NCBI GenBank assembly: GCA_905221605.1
Contig: CAJNDS010002815.1
Span: 97,501 to 161,500, forward strand
Length of the DNA: 64,000 nucleotides
Source: Symbiodinium natans
Lineage: Eukaryota > Sar > Dinophyceae > Suessiales > Symbiodiniaceae
Direction of reading: 5' to 3'
Shown here: piece by piece, positions 20,701 through 32,700 of the stretch
Layout: each line of letters starts with the position of its first letter
How positions within the stretch are numbered: the first letter of the stretch is position 1
The notes under the pieces: generated by a model
The model's database searches: none
Told to the model about the DNA's origin: nothing
The model's input: only the letters and a program-made list of their open reading frames with translations
Translations under genes and position numbers: made by a program

Positions 20701-23700
20701 TGCAGGCTTCAGATCGTGAAGGGTTTTTTGCGCGATGGAGTTTCGCGCGCTTCCCCTGTAGTTCCCCTGTACTTCCCCTGTACTTTCCCTGTAGTTTCTC
20801 TCTGGTTTCCCTGAGGCCGCAACCTTTTGAACTTCGCGTGCTTTTGATGCCACACGAGGCCCGGGACGGGCGTGGCACTTCGGGATTGAAGTGAAGGAAA
20901 CCTGAAAAAAGCCTTTGCCTCGCCCCAGATTTCCCTAAGCTTGGGGTTGGTTCAGGGTTCGGGGTTTGGACGTTTGCCTTCCATGGTGATGCATGCCCCG
21001 GCCTTGGGGTTTGGGTTTAGGGAGAAAGTTTAGGGTTTCGGGTTTAGGGCAGTTTAGGGTTTAGGTTTTAGGTTTAAGCCCCGTTGCCTTTCATAAGCAC
21101 GTGCCTCTTATTCCCTCTAATTCCCCTGTAATTCCCCTGTAATTCCCCTGTAATTTCCCTGTAGTTTCCCTGTAGTTTCCCTTCAGCTGTGTTATTCTTC
21201 AGCCCTACCCTCGCAGGTCAATAATTTTGCTTCTAAGTTCGGGTACCTCTTTTGCTTTCGGCAAGGGCTTAAGGGTTTAGGGTTTGGTCAGGAGTCAGGA
21301 GTTTTTTATTTTTATTTGCGGGGGGGGGGGGGGGTGGGTTGCGGTTTTGAGGCTGATTTCAGGATGCAGCTCCTGATCCAAAATCTCCGGAAACCCAGTT
21401 GGCTCCGGCCACGGCAACTCTGCGCAGCAACGGCTGTCAAAAGAAACCCAAGACTTTGCAATGACTCTGCAAGAAAATGTGATGCTGGTGATTGCCCCTG
21501 AACGAGTCCTGCGTGGTGGAGGAGGTTATGTCTTGGAACCACCCGGCTATAAGAGTGCAGGGACTGTTCCCCTAACTTTAAGCTTTATGGCCCTTTTTTT
21601 TGAGGGGGGGGGGGGTTGCGGATAGGGCCATAAGGGTTAGGCAACAAATTGTTGCCTAACCCTTATGGCCCATGTTTTTTTTTGGGGGGGAGGGCGCGGC
21701 CAGGGCCATAAGGGTTAGGCAACAAATTGTTGCCTAACCCTTATGGCCCATGTTTTTTTTTGGGGGGGGAGGGCGCGGCCAGGGCCATAAGGGTTAGGCA
21801 ACAAGTTTTTGCCTAACCCTTGTGGCCCTGTCCGACGGGAGGGGGGGGGGTTGTAGGGAACTGAACTGGCCATGTCTTAGAACAGCCCGGCTATAAGAGT
21901 GCAGGGGCTGTTCCCCTAACACTAAACAGTTTGGCGCGGATAGGGCCATAAGGGTTAGGCAACAAATTGTTGCCTAACCCTTATGGCCCTGTCCAGGCAT
22001 AGGCCTTAAGGGAAACAGCTGAAATGCATGGCAACTGGATCTGAGTTGGATGGGATTGCATGTAAAGCAATGGCTGGTATGTCGATCCCATCCAATTCTG
22101 CAAGGGATTTCAGCTGTTTCCCTTAAGGCCTATGCCTGGACAGGGCCATAAGGGTTAGGCAACAATTTGTTGCCTAACCCTTATGGCCCTATCTGCGCCA
22201 AACTGTTTAGGGTTAGGGGAACAGCCCCTGCACTCTTATAGCCGGGCTGTTCTAAGACATGGCCAGTTCAGTTCCCTACAACCCCCCCCCCCCTCCCGTC
22301 GGACAGGGCCACAAGGGTTAGGCAAAAACTTGTTGCCTAACCCTTATGGCCCTGGCCGCGCCCTCCCCCCCCAAAAAAAAACATGGGCCATAAGGGTTAG
22401 GCAACAATTTGTTGCCTAACCCTTATGGCCCTGGCCGCGCCCTCCCCCCCAAAAAAAAACATGGGCCATAAGGGTTAGGCAACAATTTGTTGCCTAACCC
22501 TTATGGCCCTATCCGCAACCCCCCCCCCCCTCAAAAAAAAGGGCCATAAAGCTTAAAGTTAGGGGAACAGTCCCTGCACTCTTATAGCCGGGTGGTTCCA
22601 AGACATAACCTCCTCCACCACGCAGGACTCGTTCAGGGGCAATCACCAGCATCACATTTTCTTGCAGAGTCATTGCAAAGTCTTGGGTTTCTTTTGACAG
22701 CCGTTGCTGCGCAGAGTTGCCGTGGCCGGAGCCAACTGGGTTTCCGGAGATTTTGGATCAGGAGGCTGCATCCTGAAATCAGCCTCAAAACCGCAACCCA
22801 CCCCCCCCCCCCCGCAAATAAAAATAAAAAACTCCTGACTCCTGACCAAACCCTAAACCCTTAAGCCCTTGCCGAAAGCAAAAGAGGTACCCGAACTTAG
22901 AAGCAAAATTATTGACCTGCGAGGGTAGGGCTGAAGAATAACACAGCTGAAGGGAAACTACAGGGAAACTACAGGGAAATTACAGGGGAATTACAGGGGA
23001 ATTACAGGGGAATTAGAGGGAATAAGAGGCACGTGCTTATGAAAGGCAACGGGGCTTAAACCTAAAACCTAAACCCTAAACTGCCCTAAACCCGAAACCC
23101 TAAACTTTCTCCCTAAACCCAAACCCCAAGGCCGGGGCATGCATCACCATGGAAGGCAAACGTCCAAACCCCGAACCCTGAACCAACCCCAAGCTTAGGG
23201 AAATCTGGGGCGAGGCAAAGGCTTTTTTCAGGTTTCCTTCACTTCAATCCCGAAGTGCCACGCCCGTCCCGGGCCTCGTGTGGCATCAAAAGCACGCGAA
23301 GTTCAAAAGGTTGCGGCCTCAGGGAAACCAGAGAGAAACTACAGGGAAAGTACAGGGGAAGTACAGGGGAACTACAGGGGAAGCGCGCGAAACTCCATCG
23401 CGCAAAAAACCCTTCACGATCTGAAGCCTGCAACCCAAAACCGCACAACGAAGCAAGAAGCCCACAACCCGCAGCCCTCGTAAAAAAACCAAGGCCCTAA
23501 CCCACTCTGGGCCCCTGGGCCCGAGCAGTGGTCATCCAAGTCCAAGTTATGGGCCATGTCCAGGAGCGGGCGGGGGATAAAGGGTTCGATTCGGGCTCGC
23601 GGAGAACCCGGGAGAAGGAAATTTCGAACAAATGTCGAACTCAACGATTCGGTTTAGCTTCGATGAATGTATGGTATTGCCCGCAGGGGCTGTGACCAAG

Positions 23701-26700
23701 TTTTTATTGCAATGACCTCCTACGCCCTCACTCCTCAATGCTACTAATGCCACCGCCCAAAGTCCTAAACCAAAGTTCTATCGCGCCATTTTATCGGTCA
23801 ACTAGCTTTCGCCGGCCGACAGAACTGATTGCTACATCAAATACAGGTCCTCTTATTTCTGAATGAACCAGATCGATAAAGAGAACCCTGAGGGGGTTCG
23901 CCCTGATGCGCCAGCACAGAATGCTGGTTTAACGAAAGATTTCGCGGTTGTCTCATTGTAGACATGAACGCAAGAGCATGTTGAAAGCAACCGGAAACGG
24001 AGAGTAAAACTTGTTTTGAAGGGGCCAGGGGTCCAAATCGGGTTTGATTGGCCTTGACATTGTGGGGTTCAGGGCACAATATCTCTCAATCAAAGAAATT
24101 AGAAGATCAATATGAAAGATGATCGAAAAGAGCGAGGAAGAGAGAAATCGGATCAGTATTAATTGCGAAGATTAATATTCCTTATATACCTTGATAAACC
24201 GAATGAAGACCCATTCGAGAATTAGACTATGTCGTCTTCATTCCTGAAGATCATGATTATTTATATAGATCAATTGCATAAGAATACAAATTAAAGAGAA
24301 TATCCGTTCAAATTTATTTGCGACGATCGTGATTTTCTATATTTAGAATCAAATCGAACGACATCTATCCGTATAGATAGATGAGGATCATGAATTCTTG
24401 ATTTATATTCCGTCAAATAGAAGGTTCGTCCTTATATGAAAGGAAGATCATATCGAAAGAGATATTAATAACATATTCCTGCGAAACTCATGATTCGTAA
24501 CGTAATCATGATCTTCATAGGCGAAATTGAAATAGTCAATTTGTCGAAGCGATCTTCATTCGATTTGACAATCGATAAATATAGAAGGTTGATCTCGTAA
24601 AAAAAGTGATTCGATTTATAAGGAAGAAATCGACTCACTGGTGACCTGGGGCGATACCCATATTTACTGCGGCGTCTGCGGGTTGGTATGCGATCTGCAA
24701 AATGTGCAGCGGGTGCAGGCCTCGCAGGCTTTATCGTCATATTCATCATCAGCTTTTGCTGCGGTCCGGGCTGATGGATCTGTGGTGAGTTGGGGCAGTT
24801 CTTTGTTTGAATGCAACAGCAGTGCCATAGATTCCATACAGCAAGCTTCGGACCGAGCGTTTGCAGCGATCCTGGCGGATGGATCCGTGGTGACCTGGGG
24901 CGATGCTAAGTTCGGTGGCGACAGCAGTGCCGTGCGAGAGCATCTCAAGAACTTTCTTCTTGTTGAAGACCATGATAATCTATACCCATGGATCCCGGAT
25001 GAAGAGCAATTCAAAAGATGGGTAGTTCAAGATCCCAGCGCCAGTCCACCTTGTACTTCAAATATGTCGCCTCAGCAGAGTCACAGCGCCAGTCCAGTGT
25101 TGTGGAAGCAGAGTCAGACGTGACTGGGGATCCTGGAAAGCGCAAGCGAGTGATCCGGTTTCTGAATCTGTCACACCTCTCGCGGTAGCCTCAGCTTCGT
25201 CTTCTTGGCCCCCTGCTGCTGCAGCCGCCGCTGCCAGAGCAACCCAGACCCCCAAGCTGCCCTCGAATGAGGGGGAAGAAGTTTCCGCGCACTACTTGCG
25301 AGATTTCCCGCCTGTGTATTGCACACAGGACAAAAGGCGGGCTGGTCAAAAGAAGCCTCAAATGCAATGCATATCCAAGATTTCTGCCGATCATGGCGCC
25401 GGTGAGGTCAACCAACTTCAACTCCATGAGGCGTGCCGCAAACAGGCGGGAGCGCACGCAGCTAAATGTGCTAAAGAACACGGCGCTGTGCAGCAATCCA
25501 TTCTGCTGCGCAAGGCGTCACGTCAGGAAAGACAAGCCTCTGAAGAAGAAGAGAAGAAGGCAATGTGAAGCATCACAGCTACGCGCCTTTCAAAACGACG
25601 CTAGTGTCAGGTCAAGCGTGTAACGCACGACCTCATCAACGACATCAACGAGTTTACGGATCAGCCACGGCGCTGCTTCAACGAAGTCCAAACCTTACCT
25701 TGGAAATGCAAAGCAAGCGCTAGTGTCAGGTCAAGCGTGTAACGCACGACCTCATCAACGATATCAGCGAGTTTACGGATCAACCGTGGCGCTGCTGCAA
25801 CGAAGTCCAAACCCTACCTTGGACATGTAAAGCAAGCCTTGTAGCAATCATGCGCAATGTACAAGATAGTTCTGTACTAGGACGGATCCAGATACTTTGT
25901 TGTTGAACAGCAGCAGTTAGAATCTGGTTTGGAAGTCAGGGGGTAGTAAAAGGCCATTGCAATCGATCCAAGGCTTCCATTTTCGTTCCCAAAGCGAACA
26001 ACGTTTACCCTTAGAGGAGTTTCTAAGGCCACTTGGAGGTTTGCCAGGCCACCAAACTGGCGACAATGCTTACGTTTTGGCCTTAATTAAGATCTGTGAA
26101 AGCCCAAAATGGTCGAAACTCACTCGCATTCAGCGTTTTCGGGGGTTTTCAAAGCCGCTTCAGAGCCACCAAACTAGCAAAGATTCCTGTATTTCGGCCC
26201 TGGGTTCAAAGTTTGCGAAGGCCCATAGCGGCAAAAAATCGCGAAACATTGCCATTTGGGGGTTTCCAAGGACGCCAAACTCTGGCGAAAATGCTGATGC
26301 TTTGGCCTCAATTGAGGTTTGTGAAAGCACAAAAGAAAATCACTTATTCACCATTTCGGGGGTTTTCGAAGCCGCCAAACTAGCCAAAATCCCTATGTTT
26401 TGGCTTTAAGCCCCTTGGTTTATGAAGCCAACAGTGGTCCAAAAACACTCAAATTGACCATTTAGGGTTTTCAAGGCCAGCAGACTAACGAACATTCTTG
26501 TAGGTTTGTCCTAGGTTCAGACTTTGTGATGGCCCAAAAAGGTCACGAATCAAGAGGGTTTGTAAAGGGATGCTCAAAAATCACTAAAATTGGACACAAG
26601 CGGGCCATTTGGGCGATTGTTAAACTGCCAAAGTAGCAGGCGTGGGGTCCCTTTTGACCTTTGGCGAACAAGTCATTTTTTGTGTTTTAAAGGGTGTTTA

Positions 26701-29700
26701 AAAGGTTTTTAAATGGGTGTCTAGAAGGTTTTTAGAAGACGAATGAAAGGTTTTTGAGCGCTTTAAAAGGATTTTCAAGGGTTTAGAAAGGTTGTGAGAA
26801 GGGTTCCTAGAGGATTTTTCGATGGTTTTTGCGAAGGGTGAGGGATTTAGAGTGTTTTTACAATGCTTAAAACGGGTTTTTGAAGGGTTGCGACAGTTTT
26901 TTTGAGGTTTTTAGATGCGTTTGTAGAGGGACTTTAGAGGGCGTTTAAAGGGATTTGAGCCGGGTTGTGCAGGGTTGAGAGGGGTTTTCAGAGGGCTTCG
27001 AAAGGGTCTTTCGATCATTTTTAGAGGTGTTTAGAAGGGTCGTACAAGGTTTTTCGAAGTTTTTACAGCATTTGTTACAAGGTTCTTTAAATGAGGTTTT
27101 AAGAGGTTTTTCGGGAGTTTTTTCGATGGAATTTGATCGCATTTTAAATTTCTAGAAAGTGCGTTTAGCAGGTTGTTGAAAGGGTTTTTAGAGGGTTCTT
27201 TTGAGGGGTTTTAGAGGGTTTTTAAATGGCTACACTGCCCGCGTGGAATGTGCAGGAGGCCAAAAAGCACAGGAAACAAATTTGTTTCCAAAGGTGTATT
27301 GCACACAAATTTGGTTGCCTTCGGTTTCGGGAAGATTCTGAAGACCAAAATTCGAAAGCACAAAAATTTGGCCGTTTGGCGGGTTTCCCAGGCTCGGGGC
27401 TCAAATCGGGTTTGGAAATCTGGGACTGGGGGGCAGCAAACTTACATCGAGTTTTTGAAAGAAGATTGGAGCCCTGGATCCAGTCTGGGGGGGTCTTGGG
27501 GCGGGATAAACCCCCCCCGCCAGCTGGCGAACCCTGAGCCCTAAACCCTAAACCCTAAACCCTAAACCCTAAACCCTAAACCCTAAACCCTAAACCCTAA
27601 ACCCTAAACCCTAAACCCTAAACCCTAAACCCTAAACCCTAAACCCTAAACCCTAAACTTCAAACCCTAAACTTCAAACCCTGTAAGGTGATAGCGTCCC
27701 CTTCTCCTCCGAAGTACTAACTCCTCTGGAGCTGGGCATCCGCGAAGGGAAGATGGACACCAAGGACCTCGCGGAGGCCATTTGCCTAGGGTTAGGTGTT
27801 AGGGTTTAGGGTCTAGGGTTTAGGGTTTAATGATTGATTAGGGTTTAGGGTTTAGGGTTTAGGGGTTTAAGGTTTAGGGGTTTAGGGTTGAGGGTTAGGG
27901 TTCAGGGTTTAGGGTTTACGGTGTGATTTCCCCTTTGCGGAACCTTAAATTGTAGGGTTAGCTCGTTTAGGGTTTAGGGTTTTTTTAGGGTTCCTAAACC
28001 TTAAACCCTAAACCCGAAACCCTAAACCCTAAACCCTAAACCCTAAACCCTAAACCCTAAACCACTCTGAACTCCCGGACTACCAGAGAGCATGGCTGAG
28101 GCGGCGCCGCCCAACGTGCGAAGTTTCCAGTCCTTCAGCCGCCGTGCGCCTGAGTGTATCTTGGTCCTCTTCTTTTGGGTATGTAGGGTTTAGGGCTCAG
28201 GGTTTAGGGTTTAGGGTTTAGGATTTAGGGTTTAGGGTTTGGGGTTTAGGATTTAGGGTTTAGGGCTAGGGTTTAGGATTTAGGGTTTAGGGCTAGGGTT
28301 TAGGATTTAGGGTTTAGGATATACTTGCAGGTGCAGGGCGGGGGGGCAACAGTGGACAGGGAACTGCTGCACCCAGTCGCCCTCTGGCCGGGGTCGGCAT
28401 ACAATAGACTACCCTAAGCCCTAAACCCTAAACCCGAAACCCTAAACCCTTAAAACCGTGTCTGTCACCTTCAGGTATACCCATGTTTCTCAACCGCCTC
28501 TCCAAGACTACCTTGTCGCGGATGGCAGACCAGTAACTGGGTTGAGATTCAAGAACCCAAGTTTTAGGGTTTAGGTTGCCATTTTCCAAGAGTTTCAAAA
28601 AGCACCAAGAAATCCTAAGCGCCAAACCCTACAACCACCCTTTAAGCCCTCATCCCAATGCTCCGAATCCTCTAACAAACCCATACAAGCCCCAAGCCCG
28701 AAGCCCTACGCCCGAAGCCCGAAACCCTAAACCCCTAAACCCCCAAAACCCGAAAACCCTTGAACCCTAACGCTCTAGGCCCATAAACCGTGAACCGTGA
28801 ACCGTGAACCCTAAACCCTAAACCCTAAACCCTAAACCCTAAACCCTAAACCCTAAACCCTAAACCCTAAACCCTAAACTAAACCCTAAACCCTAAACCC
28901 TAAACCCTAAACCCTAAACCCTAAACCCTAAACCCTAAACCCTAAAAACCCTAAACCCTAAACCCTAAACCCTAAACCCTAAACCCTAAACCCTAAACCC
29001 TAAACCCTAAACCCTAAACCCTAAACCCTAAACCCTAAACCCTACACCCTAAACCCTAAACCCTAAACCCTAAACCCTAAGCCCTAAACCCTAGGCCCTA
29101 AACCCTAAACCCTGAGGTTGACGCACATGGATGTCGCCCGGTTGGTTCGCAGATCTCCTGAGTCGGCGGTGATGCTCGTAGACATGGCCACGGCCCCCTG
29201 GTGTTCTGAGCAGGGTGTAGGGTTTAGGGTTTAGGGTTTAGGGTTTAGGGTTTAGGGTTTAGGGTTTAGGGTTTAGGGTTCCTTGTATCCCCAGCGATAT
29301 ACAAAAAATATGTGTATGTATATATACAGACACACATACATACATATACGTCTTTGAAGGATTGGGTAGTATGCAGTAACTTAGGGGTTTTTGCAGGGGT
29401 TGGGGTTCAGAGTTTCGGGTTTTGGTTGGGTTTTTGCCTTGGGGTTTAGGAGTCCAGGGGGTGTAGGGTTTAGGCTCTTTTGTGTTATGCGGCTTGGGGT
29501 TCAGTAGTCTGGGTTTCAGGTTGTTGGGTTCAGGGAGTAGGATTTAGGGTAAAGGAGTCTGGTGCAGGGTTTAGGAGTGCAGGGTTGGGGCGGCTGAGTA
29601 TTGGCTTTAGGAGTCTAGGGATGATGGTGAAGGAGTCTTGATTGAATTCGGCTTTGGGATTAAGGCTTCGGGGATTAGGCCAGTTTTTGAAACTCGGCTT

Positions 29701-32700
29701 GTTGCGAAAGGTGCTGGACCTTGAATTTGATTCCACATCGGTATTTCCCAAAATAGGGGCCCCTTTTATACCCCAAATATTTCCTTAATGGGACCCCCAA
29801 AAAGGAACCCCTATTGAAACCCCCAAATCTGAGGTAAAGGCTGTGGCAACGGACGCCGAGTGGCACCCACTGCCGCAGAGAGTGTCGTTTCAGCAGCGTT
29901 GGAACAGTGTCCAGAGCATCTCCCTCTATGAAACGGACAAGTACTGGGTTTTCGATGAGCACTTCCTTGAGCACCCCTCGTGGCACAGCAAGATCCCTCA
30001 CAATGATGTGGGCATGGGCTCAGATGCCAACGTTCGGGTGTGCCATGTCCCAAACATCGTCTCGCCGAACGTCTTTGCGGCCCTGGTTGGTTTGGGGGAC
30101 TCGGGCCTGTGCCTGTATGAATCCCGCACGCTGCGTGCCGCGGTGTCCTACACTTTCGAAAACGGTGCCAGGTGGTTTGAGCGGGTGCAGTGCCTGATTT
30201 CCGTCTGGGGCCTGAGCCTTCTAGTCTTCAGGACCTGCTTCAATCATGAGGGAGAAGTCGGGCAAGGGGCGACCTCGCTCTATCAACAGATGGACGAAGG
30301 CGTCTTTGACCCCACCAACAAATACGGAGTCGTCGCGGACTGGACGATTGCCAAGGGCGTCGTTGACTTGTGCCTGGAGGTGGCCGAGATATATGGGCGC
30401 ATGCGCACTGGAGAGCTGAAAGGCCACTTGGGTGCCTCAGAGGTTCTTGCTCCCTTAAGCCCGAAACCCCAAACCACAAACCCCAAACCCTAAACCCCAA
30501 ACCCAAAACCCCAAACCACAAACCCCAAACCCTAAACCCTAGACCCTAAACCCTAAACCCTAAACCAGAGGATCCCCCAAATGGCCTTGTAGAGTTGTTA
30601 AGGGAGAGGGGGTTCAAGGGGGGTCTGTATCCCAAGGTTCCCAAATACTCCCCACTTCTCACTGAGGCTCCCTAAGCTTCCCTAAGGTTCCCTGCATACC
30701 TACCCTTCAGAACCCCATAATAACCCTAAACCCTAAACCCTAAACCCTATACCCTATACCCTATACCCTATACCCTAAACCCTAAACCCGAATTTTCACA
30801 GCCCTGACGCTGACACTCTACGTAGAGCCCTGAAGTCTCAAACGCCATGGAAGCCATCCGGCTTAGGGGGTAGGGTTAGGGTTTAGGGTTTAGGGTTTGG
30901 GGTTTAGGGTTTAGGGTATATTGTTTAGGGTTTAGGGTTTAGAGTTTAGGGTTTAGGGTTCAAGGCTACCTCACCTTTGGCAACGCCTGGGATCTCATGC
31001 GCAGCATCATTCCCATCGCGCTGCTTGCTTTTCACTCCCATCGCTTGCTACACCTTCTGGTCGTCTTGACGCTCGTTGGGGTAAACCCTGAACCCTAAAT
31101 CCGTGGCCCTAAAGCCCCATAAGTGTTCAGGGTTCAGGTTTTAGGATCCTAAGCCTTAATCCTAAACTTTGGGGTTCTAGGGCTTAAAGGATATAGGGAT
31201 CAGAGCTTGATTGGCCACTACCGCTCTTGAAGGCTCAAAGGTAGTTAGCAGAGCCTACAAAAACCTAGCAGCTACTTGTTGTAGGTTGTGACTGCTAAGC
31301 CCTATGCTGTGACGACAACAAACCCTTTCTGCATAGGATTTTTGTCTGACCTACAAGAAAAGCAGGGTGTTTTGGGTACTTTCAGGCAGGGCTTGAAGAG
31401 GGGCTTACGGGTTCTTGGGGGCCCAAACCCTAAACCCTACACCCCGAAACCCTAAACCCTAAACCCTAAACCCTGAACCCTAAACCCTAAACCCTAAACC
31501 CTAAACCCTAAGGCCCTAAACCCTAAGGGGATCTGGCGGTTCAGGGTTCTAAGGAGGTAGATATGACCTTACGTGTAGCTACCCAACAAGAGCCTGTGAG
31601 CAGGCCCGACAGGCGCCCTAAACCCTAAACCCTAAACCCTAAACCCGAAACCCTAAACCCTAAACCCTGAACCCTGAACCCTAAACCCTAAACCTTAAAT
31701 ACTAAATTCCAAACCTCAATCCCTGGACCCTAGACCCTTGGGTCTCAACCCCTCAAGCCTTGCAAGGATCTACTGGATGCGAATCTTGGAGAGCGTCATC
31801 TTGAGCGAGTGGATCGGCTGCGCTCTCCTGCCTTTGCAGAAGCTGCTGACACCTTCCCTGCAGATGTCAGGGTTTGTAGTGTTCAGTGGGTTTGAAACCC
31901 GAAACCCTAAACCCTAAACCCTCAACCCTCAACCCTAAACCCTAAACCCGAAACCCTAAACCCTAAGTTGTTAAGGTTTCAGGGTTGAAGAGGCTTTGGG
32001 CTGAGGGCTCAGGGTTTTGAACTCTGAGCCGCTGAGCTTTAAGGGTTTGGGTGTTAGGGTTTAGGGTTTAGGGTTTAGGGTTTAGGGTTTAGGGTTTAGG
32101 GTTGAGGCATAGGGCTTTGGGAACGCTCATGCCCTCAGATTCGAAACCCGAAAGCCCGAAGAACAAATCCCTTTTCATCCCTAAATCCTAAACCCTAAAC
32201 CTTAAACCCCAAACCCTAAACCCCAAACCCTAAGCCCTAAACCCTAAACCCTAAACCCTAAACCCTAAACCCCTGACCCTAAACCCTAAACCCTAAACCC
32301 TAAACCCTAAACCCCAGGATCGGGCTCATGCCAGCCCTTGCCTTCACGGTCTTCTGCTTCGGCGCGCTCACGCACGCCATGTACACGGTGCAGGTAGGGG
32401 TTGAAAGGGTCAAAGGGTTTAGGGTTTAGGGTTTAGGGTTCAGGGTTTAGGGTTTATGGTTTAGGGTTTAGAGGGTTTTAGGGTTTAGGGGTTTAGGTTT
32501 TAGAGGGTCTTAGTTTTTGCAGGGTTTCGGGTTGAGGGGTTAGGGTTGAGGGTTTCGGGTGCAGGTGACCGCGGATCATCTCTGGCCGACCACCGTCTTC
32601 CACACCTTCGCGACGCTGATCACGCAGGACCCGAGCCTACCCGAACCTTCATTCGCACTCCTTAAGCCCGGAGCCTTTGAACCCCAAGACCCTTAATCAA

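Larger units (their letters stand above)
20390..23760. repeat. Large near-perfect palindrome, arms about 1.6 kb
   Basis: The left arm (about 20390-22030) returns as reverse complement in the right arm (about 22115-23760), with an unpaired centre of roughly 85 bases (about 22030-22114). The inner 1.5 kb of each arm is almost identical. Outside about 20520/23620 the arms diverge with insertions and deletions. Poly-G on the left mirrors poly-C on the right. No transposase-like frame was seen. Confidence 0.95.
19961..27687 (+). other. Inferred 7.7-kb intron carrying foreign-looking DNA
   Basis: If exons 19868-19960 and 27688-27776 are neighbours, this is one intron. It contains the large palindrome (20390-23760), an AT-rich island, an RCC1-like fragment, a 119-bp tandem pair, a 100-117 bp tandem array and a degenerate AAGGGTTTTTAGAGG-type block. 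The interpretation depends on phase agreement across a long distance. Confidence 0.4.

Noticed and set aside
21312-22864. Duplicate 76-90 codon proteins starting MVPRHNLLHHAGLVQG on opposite strands
   Set aside because: They are the same chance frame seen twice because the DNA is a palindrome.
20520-23620. Transposase or terminal inverted repeats of an autonomous transposon
   Set aside because: The palindrome arms contain no long frame with transposase-like residues, and no target-site duplication could be recognised at the diverged ends.
25957-26409. 150-codon protein at 26 kb
   Set aside because: The frame follows a decayed 100-117 bp tandem array, a second frame is open across the same units, and units are not multiples of three apart.
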